64,000 nt of DNA, taken from positions 124,001 to 188,000 of the forward strand of contig NZ_CP011371.1 in assembly GCF_001017435.1 (NCBI RefSeq), given 5' to 3'. Shown here piece after piece: positions 19,724 through 29,000 of the stretch. Below the pieces are notes generated by a model. The model saw only the letters and a program-made list of their open reading frames with translations. It had not been told where the DNA came from and ran no database searches. Position 1 is the stretch's first letter; each line of letters opens with the position of its first letter. The stretch is from Caldimonas brevitalea. Lineage in GTDB: Bacteria > Pseudomonadota > Gammaproteobacteria > Burkholderiales > Burkholderiaceae_C. Both the position numbers and the translations under genes were made by a program.

Positions 19724-20437
19724 TCAGCGTGTCCGGCGTCCCCCGGCGGTCGCGGCCCCGGCCTTTTCATCGGCCTCGGCCAGGCTGCCCGGCGCTGCGC
19801 CCGCCCACAGGCGAGTCAAGCGCGTCAGTTCCGAATCGAACAGCTGGTTGATGCGCTTCATCTCCGCCTGCTGGTTCTGGATCAGCGTGGCGTGCGCCTC
19901 CACCGCCACGTCGACGAACTCGATCGACTGCTTGAGCTTGGCGGGCAGCGCCTTGCCTTTGTAGAACTCGGCTTCGCTGGCCAGCGGCTTGCGCTCGTTC
20001 TGCAGTTCGGCGATGCGCCGCTCGGAATTGCGGATCGACTGGCGCACGTCGTCGAGCGCCGCCTCGCGCGCGGCGCGGTGCTCGGCTTCGCTGGGATAGC
20101 GTGACAACAGCAGCCGGTCGCGACGCACCGCTTCCTGGTGGGCCATGCGTTCCTGGGCGCGCCGGCGCTCCTTGGTTTCCAGCTCGGCCCGCTCGTCGGC
20201 GGTGAGGCTGGGGGGCAACACGCTGCGGGTCGAGCCGTCCTTGTTCATCACCCGCTGTTCCCGGTCCAGGCATTCAATGATGGGCCGGTCGGAGGTGAGG
20301 CGGCGGCCCTTGGCGTCGGTGCAGGTGTAGATGCCTTGGGCGGCGGCCGGCAGGCTGAGCAGTGCGCAGACCAGCGCTGCGCCGCGGGCCAGCATACGCG
20401 CGGCGTTCGGCGCCATCGCGGGCGGCTGGGTCACCAT
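19724..20437 (-). CDS. Secreted DUF4124-type protein with long coiled coil
   Basis: The ATG at 20437 gives 237 residues and places a signal peptide (ARGAALVCALLSLPAAAQ) near the N-terminus with cleavage before GIYTC. A short DUF4124-like motif follows (YTCTDAKGRRLTSDRP), then a long charged helical region, about 80-225, that should form a coiled coil. The frame stays open upstream but has no signal-peptide logic, so the longer version was not used. Proteins with this layout are common in betaproteobacterial envelopes, and their role is unknown. It is convergent with gatB and followed upstream by pyrE on the same strand. Confidence 0.8.
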   Translation of the reverse strand: MVTQPPAMAPNAARMLARGAALVCALLSLPAAAQGIYTCTDAKGRRLTSDRPIIECLDREQRVMNKDGSTRSVLPPSLTADERAELETKERRRAQERMAHQEAVRRDRLLLSRYPSEAEHRAAREAALDDVRQSIRNSERRIAELQNERKPLASEAEFYKGKALPAKLKQSIEFVDVAVEAHATLIQNQQAEMKRINQLFDSELTRLTRLWAGAAPGSLAEADEKAGAATAGGRRTR

Positions 20438-20588
20438 GGTGTTGAGGTCGCTCCACGCTGCGCTGCGCCATGACGAGGCGCTTGCACCCCACGCGCGCTG
20501 GTGGCTGCTACAGGTGCTGGCATGACGTGACTCCCTGGACATTCGGTGCTCCGCAACGCGACCGCCATCGGCTCATCGAGAGCGGCGC

Positions 20589-21263
20589 TTAGACGCCGTA
20601 GCGGTCGCGGTAGGCTGCGACACTTGCGAAATGCGTGCCGAGCTGCGCGTCGCTGCCCGATTGCAAATACTGGAGCAAGTCTGTGAGGGTGGCAATCGCG
20701 CAGACCGGCAAACCCAGCTGGCGCTCGACCCACTGAACTGCCGAATATGGCGCATCGTTGCCGTTTTCCGTCGCCTTTTCTTGTCGGTCCAGCGCAATCG
20801 CCACGCCGCAGGGCGTCGCACCGGCCGCCTGGATCATCGCGATCGACTCCCGCACCGAGGTGCCGGCCGAGATCACGTCGTCGATGATCAACACCCGTCC
20901 CTGCACCGGCGCACCCACCAGCGTGCCGCCTTCGCCGTGGTCCTTGGCTTCCTTGCGGTTGTAGGCATAGGGCACGTTCTTGCCGAGCCGCGCGAGCTCG
21001 ATCGAGACCGCGGCGGCCAGCGTGATGCCTTTGTAGGCCGGGCCGAACAGCATGTCGAACTCGAGCTTTGCGTCGAGCAGCCGGTGCGCATAGAACTCGG
21101 CCAGGCGGCCGAGTTTGGCGCCGTCGTTGAACAGACCCGCGTTGAAGAAATAGGGTGACAGGCGACCAGCCTTGGTCTTGAACTCGCCGAAACGCAGCAC
21201 GCCGGCCTCGACGGAGAACTCTACAAAGGATTGGGCGAGGGCAAGTTGAGATCGGGATGACAT
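20589..21263 (-). CDS. pyrE: Orotate phosphoribosyltransferase
   Basis: PyrE joins orotate and PRPP to give orotidine 5'-monophosphate in pyrimidine synthesis. The 224-residue product has the PRPP-binding motif VLIIDDVISAGTSVRE, the flexible-loop KEAKDHGEGG, and the N-terminal FGEFKTKAGRLSPYFFNAG typical of proteobacterial PyrE. I used the ATG at 21263 (MSSRSQLALAQSF); an ATG six codons earlier in the same frame is possible. It marks the left border of the capsule locus, with xth on the other side. Confidence 0.97.
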   Translation of the reverse strand: MSSRSQLALAQSFVEFSVEAGVLRFGEFKTKAGRLSPYFFNAGLFNDGAKLGRLAEFYAHRLLDAKLEFDMLFGPAYKGITLAAAVSIELARLGKNVPYAYNRKEAKDHGEGGTLVGAPVQGRVLIIDDVISAGTSVRESIAMIQAAGATPCGVAIALDRQEKATENGNDAPYSAVQWVERQLGLPVCAIATLTDLLQYLQSGSDAQLGTHFASVAAYRDRYGV

Positions 21264-21681
21264 GGACGAGGACCAGGGCATATTAATTGATAGACATCGA
21301 CCATCTGAGCGTCGATCCGACGAGGTCGCCCTTGGATTTTACGAGGGACCTGTCCACGGACTGTGAGTACGTGGACCTGACGAATAACGGAGTCAGGGAT
21401 GAAGGCTGTATTTGTTCGAGCGCCCGTTTTGACGCGTCTTGTCACACTGCGGGGCCCAGTACCCCGTGTAGTGTCGCAGTGGCTGGTTAGCGGCGGGCGC
21501 ATACAGGGGCCGGCGTGGCGGTCCGCATACCGTCCTTCCGATCTGCCAGTCTCCTTCTCGCGCCGAGTCTTGTCGTTTTGCAGTTACTTGCTGATTGGAC
21601 CCTGTTGAGCACCTCGATGGGCTGCGCGTTCGCCGCCGTAGCCTGTGGACAGACTGCATCCGGTGTGATCGAGACCTTTGC
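21264..21681. other. Divergent intergenic region between pyrE and the capsule operon
   Basis: A comparatively AT-rich stretch around 21279-21350 gives way to GC-rich sequence. It should contain the capsule operon promoter and the pyrE promoter. An inverted repeat GTCCACG-N11-CGTGGAC lies at 21352-21376. I see no JUMPstart/ops element of the RfaH type (no GGCGGTAG in this region), and no gene. Confidence 0.5.
21352..21376. promoter_or_regulatory. Inverted repeat in the capsule-operon leader
   Basis: GTCCACG at 21352-21358 pairs with CGTGGAC at 21370-21376. It could be an operator for a dimeric regulator or an RNA hairpin in the leader. No regulator gene is adjacent. Confidence 0.35.
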
Positions 21682-22485
21682 ATGAGCACTGCTTCGCCTC
21701 GTCCACGCAAGCGTTCGCCCTCCGAGGTTCAGCGCGCTGTGCTCTTCGCCCTGTTCATTCGGGAACTGCAGACACGTTTCGGCGGCCGTTGGTTGGGAGC
21801 GTTCTGGGTCCTGCTGGAGCCGTTGGCGCACCTGACTTTGTTGATGCTGGTGTTTGGCTACGTCCGGAACAGGGTGCTTCCGGGCATCGAGTTTCCGGTG
21901 TTCCTTCTGACGGGCCTGCTGCCGTTTCTGACGTTCAGAAGCTTGGCGCTCAGATTGATGGAGTCCGTCGATGCGAATCGACCATTGTTCAGCTATCGCC
22001 AGGTCAAACCGCTTGACCCTTTGATCTCCAGGGCCCTGCTCGAGATCGGCTTGTACGGCACGATTTACCTGATCCTGCTAGTCACCCTTGGATGGCTCGG
22101 ATATTCGACTGTGCCGACCCGGCCCCTAGAACTGATGGCAATCAGCATCGCCTTGCTTGTCCTTGGGTTCGCGTTGGGCCTCATTTTTGCTGTGGGTACG
22201 GACGAACTGCCACGTGTAAGGCCTTTCATTCGCATCGCCTTCATGCCCTTGTACCTCTTGTCCGGGGTGATCTTTCCAGTCAGCGCGCTGCCTGCGTTTG
22301 TCTTGCCGTGGGTGTTGTGGAACCCTGTGCTCCATGCCGTGGAGATCTCGCGCGGGTACTTCTTCCCGCACTACCGGACCCTTCCCCAAGTCAGCGCCCT
22401 CTACGTCATCGTCTGGGGCGTCGCAGCCCTCGCTGTAGGGGTAAGTCTGTACCGCGTGCGCAGGCATCGCTTGCTTGCTTCCTGA
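21682..22485 (+). CDS. kpsM: Capsule ABC transporter permease KpsM
   Basis: KpsM is the membrane subunit of the Group 2/3 capsule exporter (ABC-2 type). The 267-residue product has a cytoplasmic N-terminus followed by the conserved IRELQTRFGGRWLGAFWVLLEP entry and about six membrane helices; FRSLALRLMESVDANRPLFSYRQVKPLD is a hallmark segment of the family. I chose the ATG at 21682, as the sequence before it in the same frame looks non-coding. The stop lies 11 bp before kpsT. It is the first gene of the capsule locus. Confidence 0.94.
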   Translation: MSTASPRPRKRSPSEVQRAVLFALFIRELQTRFGGRWLGAFWVLLEPLAHLTLLMLVFGYVRNRVLPGIEFPVFLLTGLLPFLTFRSLALRLMESVDANRPLFSYRQVKPLDPLISRALLEIGLYGTIYLILLVTLGWLGYSTVPTRPLELMAISIALLVLGFALGLIFAVGTDELPRVRPFIRIAFMPLYLLSGVIFPVSALPAFVLPWVLWNPVLHAVEISRGYFFPHYRTLPQVSALYVIVWGVAALAVGVSLYRVRRHRLLAS

Positions 22486-22496
22486 GCAATATTCAG

Positions 22497-23186
22497 ATGA
22501 TTGCATTGCAAGCGCTCACCAAGTCCTATCCAACGCCCCATGGCAGGCGATACGTTCTTCGTGATCTCAACTTCACGTTTCCCGAAGGTGCAAACGTTGG
22601 CCTGATAGGACCGAATGGAGCGGGCAAGAGCACCCTCATGCGCTTGCTCGGTGGCATCGACACGCCGGACTCCGGCCATGTTTTAACGGACGGTCGGATC
22701 TCATGGCCGGTCGGCCTGGCTGGTGGCTTTCAGGGCTCGCTTACAGGGCGCGATAACGTCAAGTTCGTCTGTCGTATCAATGGTGCCACGGGCGACGCGA
22801 TGCGCGAAAAGGTGCGCTTTGTGGAGGAGTTCGCCGAGATCGGAGAGTACTTCGATCTGCCCGTCAAGTCTTACTCCTCCGGTATGCGCTCGCGGGTCAC
22901 CTTTGGGCTGAGCATGGCCTTCGACTTCGACTACTACCTGATTGACGAAGTGATGGCGGTCGGCGACGCACAATTTCGCCGGAAAAGCCAGGCGCTATTT
23001 GAAGAGAAGCTGCGTCACGCGAAGTTGATCCTGGTTTCGCACAACATGAAAGACATTGAACAGCTGTGTGACGTCGTCGTGCTCATTAAAAAGGGCGAGA
23101 CGACGCTCTACGAGAACGTGAAGGAAGGTATCGCTGCCTACCGTGGAGAAGTGAGCGCCACCAATGGCAAGACGGATGCCGCATGA
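22497..23186 (+). CDS. kpsT: Capsule ABC transporter ATPase KpsT
   Basis: KpsT powers export of the lipid-linked capsule across the inner membrane. The 229-residue product has Walker A GPNGAGKST (38-46), the capsule-type signature SYSSGM (125-130), Walker B YYLIDE (146-151) and the H-loop at H182. The FSTF/length and the SYSSGM signature distinguish it from O-antigen Wzt, which carries an extra C-terminal sugar-binding domain that is missing here. The stop overlaps the kpsE start in an ATGA. Confidence 0.95.
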   Translation: MIALQALTKSYPTPHGRRYVLRDLNFTFPEGANVGLIGPNGAGKSTLMRLLGGIDTPDSGHVLTDGRISWPVGLAGGFQGSLTGRDNVKFVCRINGATGDAMREKVRFVEEFAEIGEYFDLPVKSYSSGMRSRVTFGLSMAFDFDYYLIDEVMAVGDAQFRRKSQALFEEKLRHAKLILVSHNMKDIEQLCDVVVLIKKGETTLYENVKEGIAAYRGEVSATNGKTDAA

Positions 23187-24286
23187 CGTTTCTGCTGAAG
23201 CTCTCCCCACGCCGAATGGGACTGCTCATCATTGGCGTGCCTATGTTATTGGCTCTTTTTTACTACCTCTTCTTCGCAGCTGACCGCTACGTGAGCGAGG
23301 CGATCGTGACGGTCAGGCAGTCGACGCAAGAGCAAAACCCTCTTCCGGGCGCCGCGTTGTTGTTCGCAGGAATAAATCCGCCTTCACGAGAAGATACGCT
23401 GTACTTGCGGCAATATATCCATTCCCTCGAGATGTTGAGGCGACTCGACGCGAGCCTCGGTTTGCGCGCGCACTACGAGTCAGAAACCGTGGACCCGATC
23501 TACCGTCTTTACAAGGGAACCAGCCAGGAATGGTTCCTGGAGTATTACCGAAACCGGGTCGAGGTGCTTTTCGACGACGTCTCATCGCTATTGACGGTGC
23601 GCGTACAAGGTTTTGAGCCGGAGTACGCGCAAAAGGTCGCGAAGGCCGTCCTAGAAGAATGCGAGTCCTTCGTGAACGCATTCTCGCATCGTATCGCTCG
23701 AGAGCAGATGCGCTTTGCCGAAACTGAGTTGCAGCGGGCCGCAGGACGTTTGCAGACGGCGAAATCGGAGCTGCTCGTTTTCCAGACGAAACACCGGCTC
23801 CTCGACCCGACGGCCCAGGCAGAGGCGAGTGGCGTCTTGACGGCGGACCTACAAGCCGCACTTGCACGGCAAGAAGCCGAGCTGCGCAACCTCCGCAGTT
23901 TTCTGAACGAAGATTCGTTTCAGGTGCAAGCCCTCCGCAACCAGGTGGACGCTCTGCGCAAGCAACTCGAAGCCGAGCGTAAGCGCGCAACGGTGGGCGA
24001 CGACAACGAACGCCTGAGCGAACTGGCCGCGCAGTTTCAGGATTTGAAGCTGCAGGCCGGATTTGCAGAAGACTCGTACAAGCTGGCGCTCGCCGCCGTT
24101 GAGAACGCGCGAATCGACGCCACTCGAAAGATGAAGAGTTTGGTCGTGATCGAGCCCCCGGCAAAACCCGAAGCGGCACTATACCCACGCCGTGCCTACA
24201 ACACCGTGACGCTGCTAGTGGTGTGCTGCCTGGTATATGGCATTACCCGCCTCGTCGTCGCCACGATACGGGAGCATCAGGACTGA
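23183..24286 (+). CDS. kpsE: Capsule export inner-membrane/periplasmic protein KpsE
   Basis: KpsE is a polysaccharide co-polymerase-type (PCP-3) protein that bridges the KpsMT transporter and the outer-membrane channel. The 367-residue product has a first membrane helix at about 12-34, a Wzz-like region (RYVSEAIVTVRQ), a long coiled coil (about 165-305, Leu/Glu/Arg/Gln-rich) and a second helix near the C-terminus (about 342-362) preceded by PPAKPEAALYPRR. Both ends are cytoplasmic and the middle is periplasmic. It is translationally coupled to kpsT, and kpsD starts 3 bp after its stop. Confidence 0.94.
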   Translation: MTFLLKLSPRRMGLLIIGVPMLLALFYYLFFAADRYVSEAIVTVRQSTQEQNPLPGAALLFAGINPPSREDTLYLRQYIHSLEMLRRLDASLGLRAHYESETVDPIYRLYKGTSQEWFLEYYRNRVEVLFDDVSSLLTVRVQGFEPEYAQKVAKAVLEECESFVNAFSHRIAREQMRFAETELQRAAGRLQTAKSELLVFQTKHRLLDPTAQAEASGVLTADLQAALARQEAELRNLRSFLNEDSFQVQALRNQVDALRKQLEAERKRATVGDDNERLSELAAQFQDLKLQAGFAEDSYKLALAAVENARIDATRKMKSLVVIEPPAKPEAALYPRRAYNTVTLLVVCCLVYGITRLVVATIREHQD

Positions 24287-24288
24287 GT

Positions 24289-26040
24289 ATGCCGACCATT
24301 CAGCCAAGAGTGCCGGCCCGTTGGGAGGTCGGCCTAATCGCAATACCCATCCTGCTACTTCATTTGAGCGCCTATGGGCAGCTGGTCGAGTCTGTTCGCC
24401 GCTACCCACGCGGCACCACGCAATCGTCGACCGAGCAGGAAGGGGGAACAACGCCGACAGGGTCAGGACAGGGAACGAGTGCTCCGCAGGCGACGGTCGA
24501 CGCGCCCGCCGCGGGCACCGTTGTCACGGCGCCATTGCCGCCCAACCCTGCTACCTCTGCGGCCCCCGTCATGTTCGGATCGCAAATCTTTACCGGACGC
24601 TTCGGGGCCGTTCCCTTTGCGGGGTTCAATCCCAACTACCAAGTGACGACGGGCGACCGCATCAGCGTGCGGATGTGGGGAGCTTTCTCGTACGACGCCG
24701 TGCAGCCGGTCGATGCACAAGGCAATCTATTCATTCCGAGCGTCGGACCGGTGAATGTCCAGGGCGTGCGCAACGCCGAGCTGAATCAGCACGTTGCCGT
24801 GCAGGTGAAGCGGGTGTTCAGGGCAACCGTGGGCGTCTATGCGTCGCTTGCGGCAGCGCAACCAGTCAAGGTGTATGTGACCGGCTTCGTCAAAGCACCC
24901 GGCCTGTACGGCGGCCTGTCGTCTGATTCGATTCTGTACTACTTGGACCAGGCTGGCGGCATCGATCCTGACCGGGGCAGCTACCTGGAAGTGGATGTCC
25001 TTCGAGGAGGACAAGTGCGGGCGAAGTTCGACTTGTACCGCTTTCTGCTTGAAGGGCTCATCGACCACGTTCAGCTCCAAGATGGCGACACGATCGTCGC
25101 ATATCCCCGCAAGCACACGGTTCGCGTCACCGGCGAGGTGTTGAATCCCTATATCTTTGAATTCGGCAAGCCCCGCATCACAGGGGCTGAATTGTTTGCC
25201 CTGGCCCGGCCGCGGCCCGGTGCGACACACCTCAGCATCGTTCGAAAGATTGGTGCCGAAAGACGCAGCGAGTACCACGCTCTGGCGGAGGCCGACAAGG
25301 TCCTTATCGAGGATGGCGACGAGGTGCTGCTGACATCCGACAAGTACCCTGGAACCATCTTGGTCCGCATCGAAGGCGCTCATTTGGGAGAGCGGACGCT
25401 AGTCTTGCCGTACGGTGCCGTGCTGAAGGATGCTCTCAGCCGCCTCAATCCGGCCCCACAGGCAAACGTCCAGGCGATCCAGTTATTCCGAAAATCAGTC
25501 GCAGTGCGACAGAAAGAAATGCTCGAGACCTCTCTCCGGGGCCTCGAAGTCTACGCGCTTACGGCGCGAAGCGCGACGAGCGAAGAAGCGGAACTGAGAA
25601 GCAAGGAAGCAGGACTGATTCTGCAGTTTATCGAGCGAGCAAAAACAGTTCAGTTCCGCGGCCAAGTCCTACTCGGCGAAGCAAGAGAATCGGAGCGAAC
25701 ACTGCTTGAAGATGGGGATTTAATAAGAATTCCTGAGGAAAGCAATCTCGTATCTGTTAGCGGCGAAGTACTGTTTCCGAATGCCCTTGTGCAAAGGCCC
25801 GGAACCACGGCCAAAGACTACATTCGACGGGTGGGCGGTTTCACTCAAACTGCCGATGACTCAAAGATCATCCTCCTGGGACAGGATGGGGTAGTGAAAG
25901 ATGCGGACGCCTTGCCGATGGCTGGTGATGAAATCATCGTACTGCCAAAGATAGAAACGAAACGACTGGAAGTCACTCGTGGTATCACACAAATTCTCTA
26001 CCAAATTGCAGTTTCTGCAAAAGTGGTGTTAGGCCTGTGA
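24289..26040 (+). CDS. kpsD: Capsule polysaccharide export channel KpsD (OPX family)
   Basis: KpsD is the outer-membrane polysaccharide export protein. The 583-residue product has a hydrophobic export signal (about 13-31, ending near LSAYGQ), a low-complexity Thr/Pro/Gly linker, and a Poly_export domain from about 115 (YQVTTGDRISVRMWGAFSY). Several SLBB-type beta-grasp repeats follow (VYVTGFVKAPGLY, VRVTGEVLNPYIF, VSVSGEVLFPNALVQRPG). No lipobox Cys is seen at the cleavage region. I chose the ATG at 24289, 2 bp after the kpsE stop. Base composition becomes more AT-rich near its 3' end and stays so through the next gene. Confidence 0.93.
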   Translation: MPTIQPRVPARWEVGLIAIPILLLHLSAYGQLVESVRRYPRGTTQSSTEQEGGTTPTGSGQGTSAPQATVDAPAAGTVVTAPLPPNPATSAAPVMFGSQIFTGRFGAVPFAGFNPNYQVTTGDRISVRMWGAFSYDAVQPVDAQGNLFIPSVGPVNVQGVRNAELNQHVAVQVKRVFRATVGVYASLAAAQPVKVYVTGFVKAPGLYGGLSSDSILYYLDQAGGIDPDRGSYLEVDVLRGGQVRAKFDLYRFLLEGLIDHVQLQDGDTIVAYPRKHTVRVTGEVLNPYIFEFGKPRITGAELFALARPRPGATHLSIVRKIGAERRSEYHALAEADKVLIEDGDEVLLTSDKYPGTILVRIEGAHLGERTLVLPYGAVLKDALSRLNPAPQANVQAIQLFRKSVAVRQKEMLETSLRGLEVYALTARSATSEEAELRSKEAGLILQFIERAKTVQFRGQVLLGEARESERTLLEDGDLIRIPEESNLVSVSGEVLFPNALVQRPGTTAKDYIRRVGGFTQTADDSKIILLGQDGVVKDADALPMAGDEIIVLPKIETKRLEVTRGITQILYQIAVSAKVVLGL

Positions 26041-26053
26041 GGTTGTAAATTAG

Positions 26054-29000
26054 ATGAACCGCAAGCTACGCAAACTCCTCCGGGACCCGAAGGCCTTCTT
26101 TCGCGATGCACGCGTGCTGAAGTTCTTCGGCGGAGCAATTCCGAAAATAGAGAAAGGCGATAGCTCGCGGTCTAAAACTTTAGAACAAGATGGGCCCGGG
26201 ATTCGCGTTGAGGGGTTTGAGCCGTTTGACTTGCGCGGTGAAAACTGGCTTAACAGCTCCGATGATGCGAAACCGATCGCGATCGCCTGGGGCTTCAGTC
26301 CTTGGAAGCGAGACTTCACGGCGCGTTATCTGCCCGAGTACAGAGTCGCCTTCGCCAGAGGGCGTAGCGTATGGTCAAGACAACGCGCGGCCCTGGATCG
26401 CCTAGAAGGTCTTACTTTCATCGTGTGGGGCATGACGGAGTCGAAGGAGCTGCTTTCCTACGCGGAAAAACGGAGTTTCCCGCTGTTCCGCATGGAGGAC
26501 GGCTTCATCCGATCTTCAGAGCTAGGCGCAGAGCACACGACCCCCCTGGCACTGGTCTTGGATAAAACAGGCATATATTTCAACGCCAACCAACCTTCTG
26601 ATCTTGAGAACATCCTAAATGATAGTGATTTTGACGCAGACGCCGTGCTCATGCAGCAGGCAAAGGCACTATTGCAGGTTTTGCGTTTATTGAAGGTCAG
26701 CAAGTACAACCTGGGTTCACTGGCACCTGCCCATGAGATCCTAGGTCCCAAGTATAAAAAGAGGGTGCTCGTGCTTGGGCAGGTGGAGCTAGATGCGGGC
26801 GTGCGATATGGTATGGCCGGTGATTGGGACAGCGCTAGCCTTATTAGGCTGGCCAGGTCAGAGAATCCGCAGGCAGAAATTTTGTACCGGCCTCACCCCG
26901 AAGTCATTAGAAAATTCCGTGAAAATTCAACTGACCTGGAAGAACTGAAGAAAATCTGCCGCGTGATCACTGAAGACATTGCGGTAAACGAGCTGTTCCA
27001 ACATGTCGACCGGGTCTACACCATCTCGTCGCTCAGCGGTTTCGAGGCACTCATCCACGGTATTCCCGTCACCGTCGTGGGCGCTCCGTTTTATGCCGGC
27101 TGGGGGCTGACAGACGACCGTGCCTTGGTGCCTCGGCGTCGAAGAGTCTTAACGCTGGAGCAGCTCTTCTGTGGGGCGTACCTGTTGTATCCGCGATACC
27201 TGACCAACCCGTCGGATCCGGTTCGAGGGGCACTGGCAGCGATTTTGTGTGTGACCGCGCAGCGAAGAGCTAGGCTGAACGCATTATTGACGCCTGCCTT
27301 CGCGATCGATAATGCAGCCATCGTTGCAGCTTCGGAATACTGGCCCCGACTCCTGATGAAGGACGTTCTGCCGAGACTGATAAAGAGTAAGCCGAAGGAG
27401 ATCGCCTCGCTACTCCAGCCGCAGAAATTCTTGAATCGATGTGGCGGTGAACACTACCGACACGCCGTCTCCTGCATCCTCGCGGGAAAACTGCGAGGAA
27501 CTGCTTCCTTTCCAGCGCTTCTTGTGGCCCTGCGGTCCGCAGTGAGTGCTGAACAGTTTTCCGATCTGCTAACACAGCTGTGGAACCTGCAGCCCAGCGG
27601 GGAGCTGCTTCATCACTGGGCTTGGCACTGCGAACGACACGGAATGAGCCAAGACGCCGAAAAGGCGTTTGCATTCGCCGCAAGCGGCCTCCGACTGCCA
27701 GAAGCGTCGGTCGCGCCGGTGTCGGAGGCCCAGTATCCCCACGTCTTGAGGTTGGCCCAATTCCATCTTCGCCGACGGGCCCTGGACAAAGCGTGGGACG
27801 TTCTGCAGCGGCTGCTTCTTTCGGGATTCGTCAATGTCGAAACGCTCAATGCGATAGCTGAAATTGCAAAACTGCGCTTCGATTTTCAGTCTGCCACCGC
27901 TGTGCTCGACATGCTGAACCGTATACAGCCGGACTGGAAACTGGGTCGCGGATATATCTCCCATTCGAACACGGCTTCGCTGTCGGGCGATGTTGCTGCC
28001 GCAATTAGCAGCGTTGCCTATGCGTGTCTCATCAACCCGCAGAGCGTCGAATCGGCGTATTACGTAGAACAGCAGGTCGAGCGGACCTTCGGAGATCTTC
28101 CTCTTTCGTCCGCCCTGCACGACGCGGTCGAAGTACTTGATGTGCAACCGAGTTCGATCAGCCGAGCTCGGGCGCTCATCTTTGGGCGGCGCTTGAAGGA
28201 TGCCGAAAAACTTCTGCTCGAATATAAACCTAAAGCGTCCGAGCTGCTTCAATATGGGCTTGCATTATCTTCGGCGTACAGCCAGCAGGGGAAGCTGACA
28301 GAGGCCAAAGAACTGATCGTGAGTTTGACAAGCAGCAGCCCCTCAGAAGCGCTTTACCGAGAGGGGCTACGCCTGGCTGTCTTGATGAACGACTATGAGT
28401 GGGGCGAATATTTGATTGCAGAAGCGGAGCGGCGCGGGTTCTCCGTCGGGGACATGTATCAGCGCAAGATTGGCTTCGGACGTCGCGAAATCAAGCGCAG
28501 CTACCTTAGCTTCAGAGGTAGCAAGACCGCGCAGCTCTTGAGGACGTATTTGGGCGAAAAGTATGTGCAGGACCTGGCGAGTCTGTCACGCGGAAGCCCG
28601 GCGAAAGTAGCCGTTCTCGCATATTTCGGCCCGGGCGACGAGATTCGCTTCGCTGCCTTTTACGAGGAATTGCGACGGCGGCTTGTAGGTCCAGATCTGC
28701 TCATCACTTGTGATCCTCGGCTCCACGCGTTGCTGCAGAGATCTTTTCCGCTCATTCAATTTGTTCCAGTGGAGCGGTTGAGAAACCTTCATGCGTCGAA
28801 CAATGCGCAGAACTTCAAAATGTTGCCGGGCTCAGATCTTCATGCCGTGGCGGACAACGCGGGATGGGCGCTGGTGAATGAATGTGACCTCGTCACGCTT
28901 TCTACCGATCCATTGGGTGATCTCATTGATGGGTACGAGTCGTTCTCCGGAAACCCATACCTAATTCCAGATCCGCAAAAAGTGAAGTACTGGAAATCTC